This document shows positions 1 to 9,278 of a DNA stretch of 64,000 bases, in pieces. The notes below the pieces were generated by a model. It saw only the letters and a list, made by a program, of their open reading frames with translations, did no database searches and had not been told where the DNA came from. The stretch is taken from NCBI RefSeq assembly GCF_016722925.1, contig NZ_JAEQNC010000019.1, positions 1 through 64,000 of the forward strand, in the 5' to 3' direction. The position numbers were made by a program, and so were the translations under genes. Each line of letters starts with the position of its first letter. The first letter of the stretch is position 1. The stretch comes from Phytoamicus setariae (GTDB lineage Bacteria; Pseudomonadota; Alphaproteobacteria; Rhizobiales; Rhizobiaceae).

Positions 1-66
1 GCTTCCCGTCGCGGCGGTGAGATCGATTGCCAACTCGTCGGGGACCGGGTTAGCCTTGTAGGTCAT
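1..66 (-). CDS. N-terminal fragment of an unidentified protein
   Basis: The complement of the first 66 bases reads as 22 open codons (MTYKANPVPDELAIDLTAAT...) starting at an ATG and running off the left edge. A weak purine-rich stretch (GGTAGAAGA) lies a few bases upstream of the ATG on that strand. The gene would diverge from polA. The fragment is too short to assign a family, so this is only a plausible gene start. Confidence 0.35.
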   Translation of the reverse strand, partial: MTYKANPVPDELAIDLTAATGS

Positions 67-409
67 TGTGTCTTCTACCTAGAAGGCCAAGCCGAGATAT
101 GAGGAACATTGGATAAAGCAGACGCGACTCATTTTGGCCCCTTTGGGCCATGAGCCGTCACCCTTGCCATTTGCCGCATCATCCCGCCAAACGGCTGCCC
201 TGCTCCAGAAGCGGAGGTTGCTTAAGGCAGAATCGCTTTCCCCAGAAGCAGGGTTGCCTGTTGCCCCTGAATTGCATTGCGCCCCGGCTGCAGCTACTGG
301 AATGAGGGCCAAGCCCCCGCTTTCAGGCGAAAGACTGCTGCCTGAATCTGGCGCCCGGGCCAGCCCTCCTCCCTTCCCGGAGCCCTCACCGCATGCTAAC
401 ACTCGCGCC
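67..409. other. Intergenic region upstream of polA
   Basis: I see no supportable gene here. The region holds short inverted repeats: TGGCCC/GGGCCA around a 4-base loop at 135-150, and TTCAGGC/GCCTGAA at 322-346. The polA reading frame stays open back to base 134, but the peptide it would add (Ser/Pro/Ala-rich) does not resemble the start of a Pol I, so it is treated as untranslated. Confidence 0.4.
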
Positions 410-3394
410 ATGAAAAACGGTGATCATCTCTTTCTCGTCGACGGGTCCGGCTTCATTTTCCGCGCCTTCCATGCGCTGCCGGCGCTCACCCGCAAATCCG
501 ACAAGCTGCCGGTGGGGGCCGTCAGCGGTTTCTGCAACATGCTGTGGAAATTGCTGGTCGATGCGCGCAACACCGAAGTCGGCGTGACGCCGACGCATTT
601 CGCCGTCATCTTCGACTACTCGTCGACCACGTTCCGCAAGGCGATCTATCCCGAATACAAGGCCAACCGCTCGGCGCCGCCCGAGGATCTGATCCCGCAA
701 TTCGGCCTGATCCGCGAGGCCACGCGCGCTTTCAACCTGCCCTGCATCGAGCTGGAAGGCTACGAGGCCGACGACATCATAGCCACTTTCGCGCGGCAAG
801 CCGAGGCGGCTGGCGCCGAAGCCACCATCATCTCATCGGACAAGGATCTGATGCAGCTCGTCACCGAGCGCGTGCACATGTATGACGCGATGAAGGACAA
901 GCAGATCTCGATTCCGGAAGTGATCGAGAAGTGGGGCGTACCGCCGGAAAAGATGATCGACCTGCAGGCACTGACAGGCGATTCGACCGACAATGTGCCC
1001 GGCATTCCCGGCATCGGCCCGAAGACGGCGGCGCAACTGCTCGAAACGTTCGGCGATCTCGAGACGCTGATGGAACGTGCCCATGAGATCAAGCAGGACA
1101 AACGGCGCGAAAGCATCATCGCCGGCCGCGAACTGGTGAAAATCTCCAAGCAACTGGTCACCTTGAAGACCGACACGCCGGTGACTGAGGCGCTGGACGA
1201 TCTGGCGCTGGAGCCGCAGAACGGCCCGAAGCTGGTGGCGTTTCTGAAAACCATGGAATTCACCACGCTGACGCGACGGGTGGCCGAGGCGACCGGCACC
1301 GATGCCGCTGAAATCGAACCTGCCGATGTGCCCGTTGTCTGGGATGGTGCGCGCGGCCCCGATCTCGACAAGACAGATGCAACGCCAAAGGCTGAGAAGA
1401 AGGCTACGCCCTCTTCGCCGGCAGCCGCATCGCCCAAGACAGATGCTGCAGACGAGGTTGCGGACAATGCGACCGCCATGTCGCAGGCCCGCGCCGAGTT
1501 CTTCGCCACCCACCCGATCGACCATTCGACCTATGAAACCGTCCGCGACCGGTCCGCACTTGAGCGGTGGGTGGCGATGGCGCGGGAAACCGGCATCGTT
1601 GCCTTCGACACCGAGACCAATTCGCTCGACCCGATGCAGGCCGAGCTCGCCGGCTTCTCGCTGGCGGTGGCCGACAATGCCGCCTCGCCGCGCGGCGACG
1701 TGACCCGCGCCTGCTACGTACCCGTGGGCCACAAAAGCGGCCATGGCGACCTGCTGGGCGGCGGCCTGGCTGAAAACCAGATCCCTGTCCGCGAAGCGCT
1801 CGAGATCTTGAAGGGACTGCTGGAAGACCCCTCGGTTCTGGTGATCGGGCAGAACATAAAATACGACTGGCTGGTGATGAAGCGGCACGGCATCGCCATC
1901 AGCACATTCGACGACACGATGCTGATGAGCTATGTGCTCGACGGCGGCGGCAATACCACCCATGGCATGGATGCGCTTTCCGAGCGCTGGCTTGGCCACA
2001 AGCCCGTCCCCTACAAGGATGTGACCGGCTCCGGCAAGGGCGCCGTCACCTTCGATCTCGTCGACATCGACAAGGCAAAGACCTATGCGGCCGAGGACGC
2101 CGACATCACCCTCAGGCTCTGGCAGGTGCTGAAGCCGCGACTGGTCGCCAAAGGGCTAACGCGTGTCTATGAACGGCTCGAACGGCCGCTGGTCGATGTG
2201 CTGGCGCGCATGGAAGAACGCGGCATTTCCGTCGATCGACAGATCCTGTCGAGGCTCTCGGGCGAACTTGCGCAATCGGCCGCCCGCATCGAGGACGAAA
2301 TCTATCAACTCGCAGGCGAACGCTTCAACATCGGCTCGCCAAAGCAGCTCGGGGACATCCTGTTTGGCAAAATGGGGCTGCCGGGCGCATCCAAGACCAA
2401 GACCGGCCAATGGTCGACATCGGCGCAGGTGCTGGAAGAACTGGCCGACAGTGGACTGCCGCTGCCGCGCAAGATCGTCGACTGGCGCCAGCTCACCAAG
2501 CTGAAAAGCACCTATACCGATGCGCTGCCGGGCTATATCCACCCCGAAACCAGACGCGTCCACACCTCCTATGCGATGGCATCGACGTCGACGGGGCGGC
2601 TCTCTTCTTCCGAGCCGAACCTGCAGAACATTCCGGTTCGCACCGCCGAAGGCCGGAAGATCCGCACCGCCTTCATCGCCGAACCGGGCAACCTGCTGGT
2701 CTCGGCCGACTACAGCCAGATCGAATTGCGCGTTCTCGCCCATATCGCCGAGATCCCGCAACTGAAGCAGGCCTTCGCCGATGGCATCGATATCCATGCA
2801 ATGACGGCTTCGGAAATGTTCGGTGTACCGGTCGAGGGCATGCCTTCGGATGTGCGCCGTCGCGCCAAGGCGATCAACTTCGGCATCATCTACGGCATCT
2901 CCGCCTTCGGCCTGGCCAACCAGCTTTCCATCGAGCGCTCCGAAGCGGGCGAGTACATCAAGAAGTACTTCGAGCGCTTCCCGGGCATCAAGGACTACAT
3001 GGAAGCCTCGAAAGCCAAGGCGCGGGAGAACGGCTATGTCGAGACGATTTTCGGCCGCCGCATCCACTACCCCGAAATCAAGTCATCCAATCCTTCCGTG
3101 CGCGCCTTCAACGAACGCGCATCGATCAATGCGCCCATCCAGGGCTCGGCCGCCGACATCATCCGCCGGGCCATGGTCCAGATCGAGGATGCGCTCGAAA
3201 CATCGGGCATCAACGCCCGGATGCTGCTGCAGGTGCACGACGAACTGATCTTCGAAGCCCCTGAAAACGAGGCGGAAAAGGCCATCCCCATCATCCGCGA
3301 GGTCATGGAGAATGCCGCGATGCCGGCTATCTCCATGAGCGTGCCACTGGCCGTCGATGCCCGCGCGGCAAAGAACTGGGACGAGGCGCACTGA
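410..3394 (+). CDS. polA: DNA polymerase I with 5' and 3' exonuclease domains
   Basis: Replicative repair polymerase that removes RNA primers and fills gaps. The 994-residue protein starts at MKNGDHLFLVDGS, the usual beginning of the 5' nuclease domain (about residues 1-290). A Pro/Ala/Lys-rich linker (about 320-355) follows. The 3'-5' proofreading domain keeps its acidic motifs (FDTETNS, NIKYDW, YAAEDAD). The polymerase domain keeps motif A (SADYSQIELR), motif B (RRRAKAINFGIIYG) and motif C (QVHDELIFE). All three activities therefore look intact. The open frame extends 92 codons further upstream, but that part has no Pol I character. The AlkA-type glycosylase gene follows after one base, suggesting a repair transcription unit. 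Confidence 0.96.
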   Translation: MKNGDHLFLVDGSGFIFRAFHALPALTRKSDKLPVGAVSGFCNMLWKLLVDARNTEVGVTPTHFAVIFDYSSTTFRKAIYPEYKANRSAPPEDLIPQFGLIREATRAFNLPCIELEGYEADDIIATFARQAEAAGAEATIISSDKDLMQLVTERVHMYDAMKDKQISIPEVIEKWGVPPEKMIDLQALTGDSTDNVPGIPGIGPKTAAQLLETFGDLETLMERAHEIKQDKRRESIIAGRELVKISKQLVTLKTDTPVTEALDDLALEPQNGPKLVAFLKTMEFTTLTRRVAEATGTDAAEIEPADVPVVWDGARGPDLDKTDATPKAEKKATPSSPAAASPKTDAADEVADNATAMSQARAEFFATHPIDHSTYETVRDRSALERWVAMARETGIVAFDTETNSLDPMQAELAGFSLAVADNAASPRGDVTRACYVPVGHKSGHGDLLGGGLAENQIPVREALEILKGLLEDPSVLVIGQNIKYDWLVMKRHGIAISTFDDTMLMSYVLDGGGNTTHGMDALSERWLGHKPVPYKDVTGSGKGAVTFDLVDIDKAKTYAAEDADITLRLWQVLKPRLVAKGLTRVYERLERPLVDVLARMEERGISVDRQILSRLSGELAQSAARIEDEIYQLAGERFNIGSPKQLGDILFGKMGLPGASKTKTGQWSTSAQVLEELADSGLPLPRKIVDWRQLTKLKSTYTDALPGYIHPETRRVHTSYAMASTSTGRLSSSEPNLQNIPVRTAEGRKIRTAFIAEPGNLLVSADYSQIELRVLAHIAEIPQLKQAFADGIDIHAMTASEMFGVPVEGMPSDVRRRAKAINFGIIYGISAFGLANQLSIERSEAGEYIKKYFERFPGIKDYMEASKAKARENGYVETIFGRRIHYPEIKSSNPSVRAFNERASINAPIQGSAADIIRRAMVQIEDALETSGINARMLLQVHDELIFEAPENEAEKAIPIIREVMENAAMPAISMSVPLAVDARAAKNWDEAH

Positions 3395-3395
3395 G

Positions 3396-4010
3396 ATGAA
3401 GCTGCCGGCAATCGATCCCGATCGAGCCGGCAGGCACCTCACCGCCAGTTGCGCCATCATGGCCGAGCTGGTCGCCCGGCACGGCCGCTGCACGCTGATG
3501 GATCGCGACTACCAACCATTCGAGACGCTTGCCGCCTCCATCATCGGCCAGCAGCTTTCGGTGAAAGCAGCCGATACGATCGAGAGGCGTGTGCTCGAGG
3601 CCATCGGCGGCTCGTGGAGCCCTGGGGGCATACTGGCTGCTGAGCCGGAACGCTTACGCACCTGTGGCATTTCCAATGCGAAGGTCAAATACATCAGGGC
3701 GCTCGCAGAGCGCGTCGCGGCAGGGGCAATGGACTTCGATGCCATGACCGCCGAGCCCGACAACGAAGTGGTGATAAATCAACTCGTCACGCTTCCCGGG
3801 ATCGGCATATGGACGGCGGAAATGTTCCTGATCTTCGGGCTCAAGCGACCGGATGTGCTGTCGCTTGGCGATGCCGGCCTACAACGCGCCGTGCGCCAGT
3901 TGTATGGCGAGGACCAGACGATGGCCGACATCGGCGAGCGCTGGCGTCCCTACCGTTCGTTCGCCTCTTGGTATCTCTGGCGGCATCTGGATGCCGCGCC
4001 GTTGGAGTGA
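3396..4010 (+). CDS. DNA-3-methyladenine glycosylase (HhH-GPD, AlkA type)
   Basis: Base-excision repair enzyme that removes alkylated bases. The 204-residue protein is the short bacterial form without the N-terminal AlkA domain. It carries the helix-hairpin-helix LPGIGIWTAE (133-142) and the downstream LGDAGLQ segment, whose Asp159 matches the catalytic aspartate of the HhH-GPD family. No Fe-S cysteine loop is seen, which argues against endonuclease III or MutY. The start ATG lies two bases after the polA stop, so translation is probably coupled to polA. Confidence 0.9.
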   Translation: MKLPAIDPDRAGRHLTASCAIMAELVARHGRCTLMDRDYQPFETLAASIIGQQLSVKAADTIERRVLEAIGGSWSPGGILAAEPERLRTCGISNAKVKYIRALAERVAAGAMDFDAMTAEPDNEVVINQLVTLPGIGIWTAEMFLIFGLKRPDVLSLGDAGLQRAVRQLYGEDQTMADIGERWRPYRSFASWYLWRHLDAAPLE

Positions 4011-4023
4011 CTTTGCGTCCCAC

Positions 4024-4040
4024 TTGATAACTATTATCGA
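4024..4040. promoter_or_regulatory. Candidate ParD operator
   Basis: GATAACTATTATC (4026-4038) is a perfect 5-base inverted repeat around CTA, and one further outer pair (4024/4040) also matches. It sits 36 bases upstream of the antitoxin ATG and is AT-rich in a G+C-rich context. An autoregulatory operator is expected for a ParDE pair, but the assignment rests on position and symmetry only. Confidence 0.45.
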
Positions 4041-4075
4041 AGGGATCATATTGACCGCGCATAAGGAGATTTTCC

Positions 4076-4336
4076 ATGGCGCACAGTGTGGAACTCGGAA
4101 ATCTCGAGTCGGTGGTTGACTGGCTCGTGGAAAGCGGTCGCTACAATTCGAAGAGCGAAGTCCTCAGGGAAGGCGTCCGCCTTGTCGAGGAGCGAGAAAA
4201 GCGCCTGGCCGCTCTGGACGCGGAACTCGCCAAGGGCCTGGCGGATGTCGAAGCGGGACGGGTCCGTCCCGCAGCAGACGTGTTCGATGAACTTAAGGAA
4301 CGCTACCGCCGCATGGCTGAAGAGCGCGGCCTATGA
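4076..4336 (+). CDS. ParD-family antitoxin
   Basis: Type II antitoxin expected to bind the ParE toxin encoded next and to repress the operon. The 86-residue protein has an N-terminal ribbon-helix-helix region (VELGNLESVVDWLVESGRYNSKSEVLREGVR), the classical ParD/CopG arrangement, and a charged C-terminal tail that would wrap the toxin. A strong ribosome site (AAGGAG) precedes the ATG. Its stop overlaps the toxin start (ATGA), the usual antitoxin-first order. Confidence 0.88.
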   Translation: MAHSVELGNLESVVDWLVESGRYNSKSEVLREGVRLVEEREKRLAALDAELAKGLADVEAGRVRPAADVFDELKERYRRMAEERGL

Positions 4337-4632
4337 AAGTCATCTTCACCGATGAGGCCCGCAACGATCTGATCCTTATTGGTGACTACATTGCCCGGGA
4401 CAATCCGCGAAGGGCGCTTTCGTTTATTGAGGAGCTCGAAGCGAGCAGTTTTTCGCTCCGCGATTTCCCACAATCCCATGCCTTTGTCATAGGATACGAA
4501 CACACCAACATACGCCGGGCAGTTCACGGAAACTACGGAATTTTCTACACAATTTCTGAAAATGCAATCTACATCCTTCGCATTCTCAACACATCGATGG
4601 ACCACCGGCGGATCCTATTTCCAGAAGACTGA
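4333..4632 (+). CDS. ParE/RelE-family toxin
   Basis: Toxin of the pair; ParE proteins poison DNA gyrase. The 99-residue protein matches the family pattern: an N-terminal FTDEARNDLILIGDYIARDNP segment spanning the first helices, a conserved central Arg in NIRRAVHGNYGIFYTI, and a C-terminal strand ending MDHRRIL. Length is normal and nothing looks broken. Translation is coupled to the antitoxin by a 4-base overlap. The exact target cannot be read from sequence. Confidence 0.87.
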   Translation: MKVIFTDEARNDLILIGDYIARDNPRRALSFIEELEASSFSLRDFPQSHAFVIGYEHTNIRRAVHGNYGIFYTISENAIYILRILNTSMDHRRILFPED

Positions 4633-4646
4633 TTGGAAATGACTGA

Positions 4647-6506
4647 CTATGTCATCTTCATCAGATCATCGGCTGTAAACAGCTCCATCGTGCCAAAGCC
4701 GCGAATCTCATGCTTACCGAGCGGCCTCAGCGGGCGGGCACTTTCCTTTTCTGCCGCCGGACCGACGCAGATGGTGGTGCCAAGGAACTTGTTTGCGTCC
4801 TGAAGCCGGGCCGCGAGATTGATGGCATTGCCATGGGCCGTATAGTCGAGCTTGCCCGCAATGCCGACCTCGCCGAGCACCGCCATGCCGGTCTCGATGC
4901 CGATCCGCGTGCGGCCGAATTCCTGCACCTTGAAATCGAGCCGTTCACGCATCTCCTCGGTCAGCCGAAAAATCGCCAAAGCGCATTCGATTGCCTTGTC
5001 GACGTGATTTTCCAGGTCTTCGGGTGCGTTGAAAAAGGCATGCACGGCGTCCCCGACGATCTTGTCAACCATGCCGCCATGATCCGAGACGAGCTTCGTC
5101 ACCTCGGCGAAATAGACATTGAGCAGGCCAACAAGCACGTGCGGCGACACCCGGCCAGCCAGATTGGAGAACGCCTCGATATCGGTAAACAGCGCTGTGA
5201 CCTGCCTGTCCTCGCCTGCCATTGGCCTGGCGTTCGGATTGTCGATGTAGCGATCGACCACGGACTGAGGCAGATATTGCGAAAATCGCTGGCGCGCGAC
5301 CCGCTCTGCCCGTCGTGTCTCGGCAAATTGTGAAAAGGCCGCCACCAGCAGTACAAGTGCAAGCGCCAACGCCACGGTAAACCCATCAATCAGCCAGGCC
5401 GCGCGCGAATACATCAGGGCGGACAGCCCCAGCGACATCGCAATGACCGCAACACCGCCGAGCGCGATTGCCCATGGCCGGAACCGGACTGTCAGCAACG
5501 CGATCAGCAAACCGGCCAGCAAGACATATCCCGCCTCCCAGTCCACAAACCAGTCGTGACGCGTCGGCACGAATTTCTGGATGAGAGAATTGGCTAGATC
5601 GGCGTGGATCTGCACCGAGGCCACAAGCGGCTCGGCGGCGCTGCCGCGCAGCCCGCCGAGATTGGGCATCGAAGACCCGATAAAGACGATCTTGCCCTCG
5701 AAATAGTCTCGTGGTGGGTTGTCGACAAGCACATCGGCGGCGGAAACAGTGCGCCTGGCAATCTCCGCTTGATCGCTGGCAACAAAACGAAGGCTGCCAT
5801 CTTCCGCCAGGCTGAAAAGATCGCGCCCGAGTTTCAGCCACGGCGGGGTTCCGCCGAGGATTGGCGTCTTGATCTTGAGATAGCGGCGCACGGCCTCCAG
5901 GCCCAGCGCCGGGAACGGATCGGCCCCGACAATCGAAAATGCCTGAACCCGCCGCACGCGCGAATCCTCATCGCCGATCAGAAACGATGCGGCAGAACTC
6001 GCGGCAGCCTTCTGAAACACCGGGCAGGAGGTCTCCGCACCCGGCAAGAACCAGATCTCCGGAACGGTCAGCGATTTGGCAATGGCAAGCGGCGGCAGCG
6101 GTTGAGGGGCGGCCCCCTCAACATCCGACAGCAGAAAACCCAATAGCGTCGGCGCGCGCGACAGGGCTGCTGCAAGCGCCTGATTGGCCGGAGCGGCAGT
6201 ATCGCAATCGGTGGAAAAAACCAGATCAAACGCAATCACCGCCGGCTTCTGGACGGCAATCTTGTCGATCAAGGCAGCGGTATTTGCACGTTGCCATTTT
6301 TGATCCCCGACTGACGAAAACGCCTTTCGGTCAATATCGACAACGACAATGTCGTCCGAGTGGCGTGGCGGAAAGAGTTGGGTCAGGCGGTCAAAATAGA
6401 GTTCGCGCCCGCCCTCCAGTAGCGTCTCCGGCAGAACAACCACCATCAGCGCCGCAATCAGGCTTGCCAGAATTCCCATATGGAACGGGCGGAAGCGAAA
6501 GGTCAT
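4647..6506 (-). CDS. CHASE2-domain adenylate/guanylate cyclase (class III)
   Basis: Membrane-bound cyclic-nucleotide synthase with an extracytoplasmic sensor. The 619-residue protein has an N-terminal membrane anchor (about 10-28), a periplasmic CHASE2 domain (about 30-320), three hydrophobic helices (about 325-400) and a cytoplasmic class III cyclase domain (about 430-610). The cyclase domain shows the metal-binding Asp of ALFTDIEAF, the Lys-x3-Asp of DKIVGDAVHAFF, and the DYTAHGNAINLAARL segment carrying the base-selecting Asp and the transition-state Asn and Arg. All catalytic residues look present. A Crp-type regulator gene lies just upstream on the same strand, which may or may not be its effector. 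It ends 14 bases from the convergent toxin gene. Confidence 0.9.
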   Translation of the reverse strand: MTFRFRPFHMGILASLIAALMVVVLPETLLEGGRELYFDRLTQLFPPRHSDDIVVVDIDRKAFSSVGDQKWQRANTAALIDKIAVQKPAVIAFDLVFSTDCDTAAPANQALAAALSRAPTLLGFLLSDVEGAAPQPLPPLAIAKSLTVPEIWFLPGAETSCPVFQKAAASSAASFLIGDEDSRVRRVQAFSIVGADPFPALGLEAVRRYLKIKTPILGGTPPWLKLGRDLFSLAEDGSLRFVASDQAEIARRTVSAADVLVDNPPRDYFEGKIVFIGSSMPNLGGLRGSAAEPLVASVQIHADLANSLIQKFVPTRHDWFVDWEAGYVLLAGLLIALLTVRFRPWAIALGGVAVIAMSLGLSALMYSRAAWLIDGFTVALALALVLLVAAFSQFAETRRAERVARQRFSQYLPQSVVDRYIDNPNARPMAGEDRQVTALFTDIEAFSNLAGRVSPHVLVGLLNVYFAEVTKLVSDHGGMVDKIVGDAVHAFFNAPEDLENHVDKAIECALAIFRLTEEMRERLDFKVQEFGRTRIGIETGMAVLGEVGIAGKLDYTAHGNAINLAARLQDANKFLGTTICVGPAAEKESARPLRPLGKHEIRGFGTMELFTADDLMKMT

Positions 6507-6615
6507 TCAAAAATTCTACACGCTTGCGGCACGAAATATGAAGCACTTCGCAAAGCTGAGGCCGGGTTGGATACCGGTTCAGGGCTTCGTTTCGGTCATG
6601 TATTTCCGCCAATTT

Positions 6616-7353
6616 CTAGTCGTCGTCCGGTTCGGCCAGGCTCATCAGCCGGCCGATATTGCAGTCAATCACATTGCCCTGACGTTTGATGGCGCCATGT
6701 TCTTCAAGCGAAAGTATCGATCGGTTGATTTTTGGCCGGCTTGCGCCAAGTATCCCGGCAATCTCGGTCTGGCTCAGCGCAATATGCAGATTGGCCTGAT
6801 CGGGCAACTCCTCGCCGTGAATCTGGCGCAGCGTTGCGAGAAAAAAACGGGCGACGCGCGAATCGAGGTCATAGAGAGCGATGGTCTCAAGCTGGTCGGT
6901 GGTTTCCCGCAACCGCTTGCAGAGATAACGCATCACTGCTTCGGCTGCTTCAGGGTTCCGGGTGATCAGCGCCATGAACTCGTTCTTGCCGATAACATAA
7001 CCTTCCGTGGCGATGGACGCTGCCGCATCGGCCGAGCGCGGCGCACCATCCAGCACCGCCATTTCACCCAGCAGCGTGCCTGGTTCCAGATGACGAAGCG
7101 AAAGCTCCTTGCCCTGAGCCGTGATGAGGGAAAGCTTGATCCGGCCTGCCGTGACGAGGATCATGTAGTTGCCATCGTCGCCACGCTGGAAAATGACTGT
7201 GCCTGACGGCCACCGCCGCCATTGCGCAAGGGCCGCAACCTCGGCGATCAGTTCCTTTGAGAATTCCTCGAAGATCGGAAATGACCGCCAGAAAGCCGGA
7301 CTCCTGTTGATTTCTGCCATATTTGATTGTCCCCGTAAGCCGTACCCCGCCAT
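6616..7353 (-). CDS. Crp/Fnr-family transcriptional regulator
   Basis: Regulator of 245 residues with an N-terminal cyclic-nucleotide-binding fold (about 25-145, including GTLLGEMAVLDGAPRSADAAA, close to the phosphate-binding cassette) and a C-terminal winged helix whose recognition segment is ALSQTEIAGILGASRPKINRSILSLEEHGAI. There is no Cys array for an Fe-S cluster, so it is not a classical Fnr. The phosphate cassette GEMAVLDGAPRSA keeps the Arg/Ser pair seen in cAMP binders, and a class III cyclase gene lies downstream on the same strand. The chosen ATG has a good GGAGG site six bases away; an alternative ATG at 7320 also has a GGGGA. Confidence 0.88.
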   Translation of the reverse strand: MAGYGLRGQSNMAEINRSPAFWRSFPIFEEFSKELIAEVAALAQWRRWPSGTVIFQRGDDGNYMILVTAGRIKLSLITAQGKELSLRHLEPGTLLGEMAVLDGAPRSADAAASIATEGYVIGKNEFMALITRNPEAAEAVMRYLCKRLRETTDQLETIALYDLDSRVARFFLATLRQIHGEELPDQANLHIALSQTEIAGILGASRPKINRSILSLEEHGAIKRQGNVIDCNIGRLMSLAEPDDD

Positions 7354-7422
7354 GCCGCGCCTCCAGCAGCTTACAGATTACAGGACGCTCGCAAAAAGTT
7401 AAACGATTTCATCACTCGCCGT

Positions 7423-8433
7423 TCAATCGACGGAATGCACCGCGATTTGTGGATAGGCGCGCGCTGAGCTGACAACTTCCGGCGCCATCAGCGGATGGCT
7501 CCATTCCTTTCTTCCCAGCGACCTGATCCCGTCGACTATCCGCGTGAAACCGTCCCTTGCCCGGGGTGCGATGTGGCGAGCCCGCAGGAAACCGTGGACC
7601 AGCCCTGTTTCTTCATGCCACCACCCCTTGCCATGGGCGGCGACTATGCGGCTGCAATAGGTTTCGCCATCCGAGGAGAGCGGATCGCACTGTGCGGTAA
7701 TGGCGATCGTCGGCGGCAGGCCGGCATAATCCGTGTCCGTCAGCGGCATGTAAGTCGGGTCGCGGGAAAAATCGCTGCCGCCGGAACGCACATCCTTGTA
7801 GAAATGGATGTCGCGCAGGCTGAGCAGCGGGGCATGCGCGTGCGCAACGTAGGATCCCCTGGACTCATCACCTCCCAGTGCCGGATAGATCAGCATCTGG
7901 CCGATCGGTGCCTTTCTATGTCCACGGCTGCGATGCGAGACAACCGCCGCCAGGTTGCCGCCTGCACTGTCGCCCGCCAGCACGATCGGCAGATCGTAGG
8001 CGTCGGCGGCCCATTCGAAGAATGCAAGTGCATCGTCGAAGGCCGCGGGATGGCGGTGTTCCGGTGCCAGGCGATAGTCGACGGAGACGACTTCATAGCC
8101 GGTGCGCGAGCAGATCTCGGCGCAGATATCGTCATGGCTTTCGAGGCTGCCGAAGGTGAAGCCACCGCCATGATAATAGAGGACAACGGCGTGTGGGTCA
8201 TAGCGCATGGCGCGGTAACGACGAATGTGCAGCGGATGCCCCTTGACAGAGACATGCTTGGATTCCGCCGACACGCCATCAGGATAGGGCGAGAAAAATG
8301 CCCGACACATGCGATCGTAGGTTTCTCGTCGCCGTGCGATCGAGTTGTCGGCCTGGCCAGGCGGATAGCACGCCAGGGTTTGCTCAATGAAGGTCCAGGT
8401 TTCGTTGTCGATCAGTGCCTGATAGTCAGTCAT
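7423..8433 (-). CDS. Alpha/beta hydrolase, hormone-sensitive-lipase family
   Basis: Cytoplasmic esterase or acylhydrolase of 336 residues. It carries the HSL oxyanion motif HGGGF (88-92), the nucleophile elbow GDSAGG with Ser156, an acid in the QCDPLSSDGE segment and the C-terminal His in GLVHGF. There is no signal peptide. The natural ester cannot be predicted. It is a stand-alone gene between the Crp regulator and the two-component pair. Confidence 0.88.
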   Translation of the reverse strand: MTDYQALIDNETWTFIEQTLACYPPGQADNSIARRRETYDRMCRAFFSPYPDGVSAESKHVSVKGHPLHIRRYRAMRYDPHAVVLYYHGGGFTFGSLESHDDICAEICSRTGYEVVSVDYRLAPEHRHPAAFDDALAFFEWAADAYDLPIVLAGDSAGGNLAAVVSHRSRGHRKAPIGQMLIYPALGGDESRGSYVAHAHAPLLSLRDIHFYKDVRSGGSDFSRDPTYMPLTDTDYAGLPPTIAITAQCDPLSSDGETYCSRIVAAHGKGWWHEETGLVHGFLRARHIAPRARDGFTRIVDGIRSLGRKEWSHPLMAPEVVSSARAYPQIAVHSVD

Positions 8434-8552
8434 CTCAATCGCGCTCCCTCAAAGCATGATTGAGTGTCGCAGAATGTCGTCCTGTTTTCAATTGCGGACT
8501 TGGCTGACACCGGCTTGTGGGCAGCACGCTTACTTTGCCGTATCGAAGGCGC

Positions 8553-9278
8553 CTAACGGGCCTGCAGCCATTCCGAAAGTTCCGCCTCCGCCCGTTCCAG
8601 TGACGAATAGTTCAAAAGCTTGCGGAGGAATGCGACCGTGACAGCGCGTGCGCGCAGGTTGAAGCGGCCTTCCTCGCTGTCCTCGCCCACAGGCTGGTAG
8701 ACCTCCAGCTTTTCATAGAGCTGCTGCAGCCGGTTCTGAACGCTGCGCAGCGACAGATTGCGGCGGCGGGCAATGGCGCGATCGGTCAGGCCGAGCGCGA
8801 TGTCGACGAGGATTTCGTATTCGCTGTCGGTAAAACCGTTGGCGTGCCCCAGCGATTTCTGTTGCAGGCCGCGCACCTCCCGATCGATGACGCATTGGGA
8901 TTCGATGAAGATCGAGCGCAGTGCGAGCCGCAATCGGTCATCGGAGGCCGATTTCAGCACATAGCCGTAAGCTGCGCCTTCCGGGACGATACGCGAGATG
9001 CCCCGGACATAGGCCTCATCGGCATAGTTGGACCAGAACAGAATGCGGGTGTCGGGCCGCTCCTTCCAGATCGTGCGGGCAGCCTCGATACCGTTGCGCG
9101 GGCTCATCTGCAGGTCCATCACGATATGTGCCGACTTGTTCTCGCGGGCGAGTTTTTCGCCGACCCCGCCATTCTCCGCCTCGATCACCGTGTCGCATTC
9201 AGGGAGTGCCGCGCGAACCGCCTCGTTGAGATAGGAACGGTGGAGGGGATCATCCTCGACGATCAGCACCTTCATCAT
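8553..9278 (-). CDS. LuxR/NarL-type response regulator
   Basis: Output protein of a two-component system, 241 residues. The receiver domain (1-120) has the acidic pair VEDD, the phosphorylation site Asp55 in VMDLQMSP and Lys109 in YVLKS. The C-terminal LuxR helix-turn-helix is the GLTDRAIARRRNLSLRSVQN segment. The start is set by a 4-base ATGA overlap with the kinase stop. The pair is divergent from the sugar ABC operon, so control of that operon is the simplest guess, but this is inference. Confidence 0.92.
   Translation of the reverse strand: MMKVLIVEDDPLHRSYLNEAVRAALPECDTVIEAENGGVGEKLARENKSAHIVMDLQMSPRNGIEAARTIWKERPDTRILFWSNYADEAYVRGISRIVPEGAAYGYVLKSASDDRLRLALRSIFIESQCVIDREVRGLQQKSLGHANGFTDSEYEILVDIALGLTDRAIARRRNLSLRSVQNRLQQLYEKLEVYQPVGEDSEEGRFNLRARAVTVAFLRKLLNYSSLERAEAELSEWLQAR

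Noticed and set aside
134-409. A 92-codon N-terminal extension of polA
   Set aside because: The added peptide is Ser/Pro/Ala-rich, does not resemble any Pol I, and the protein from base 410 starts exactly where the 5' nuclease domain begins.
833-3067. Long complement-strand frames within polA
   Set aside because: They lie wholly inside a polymerase gene with all motifs intact and have antisense-type composition.
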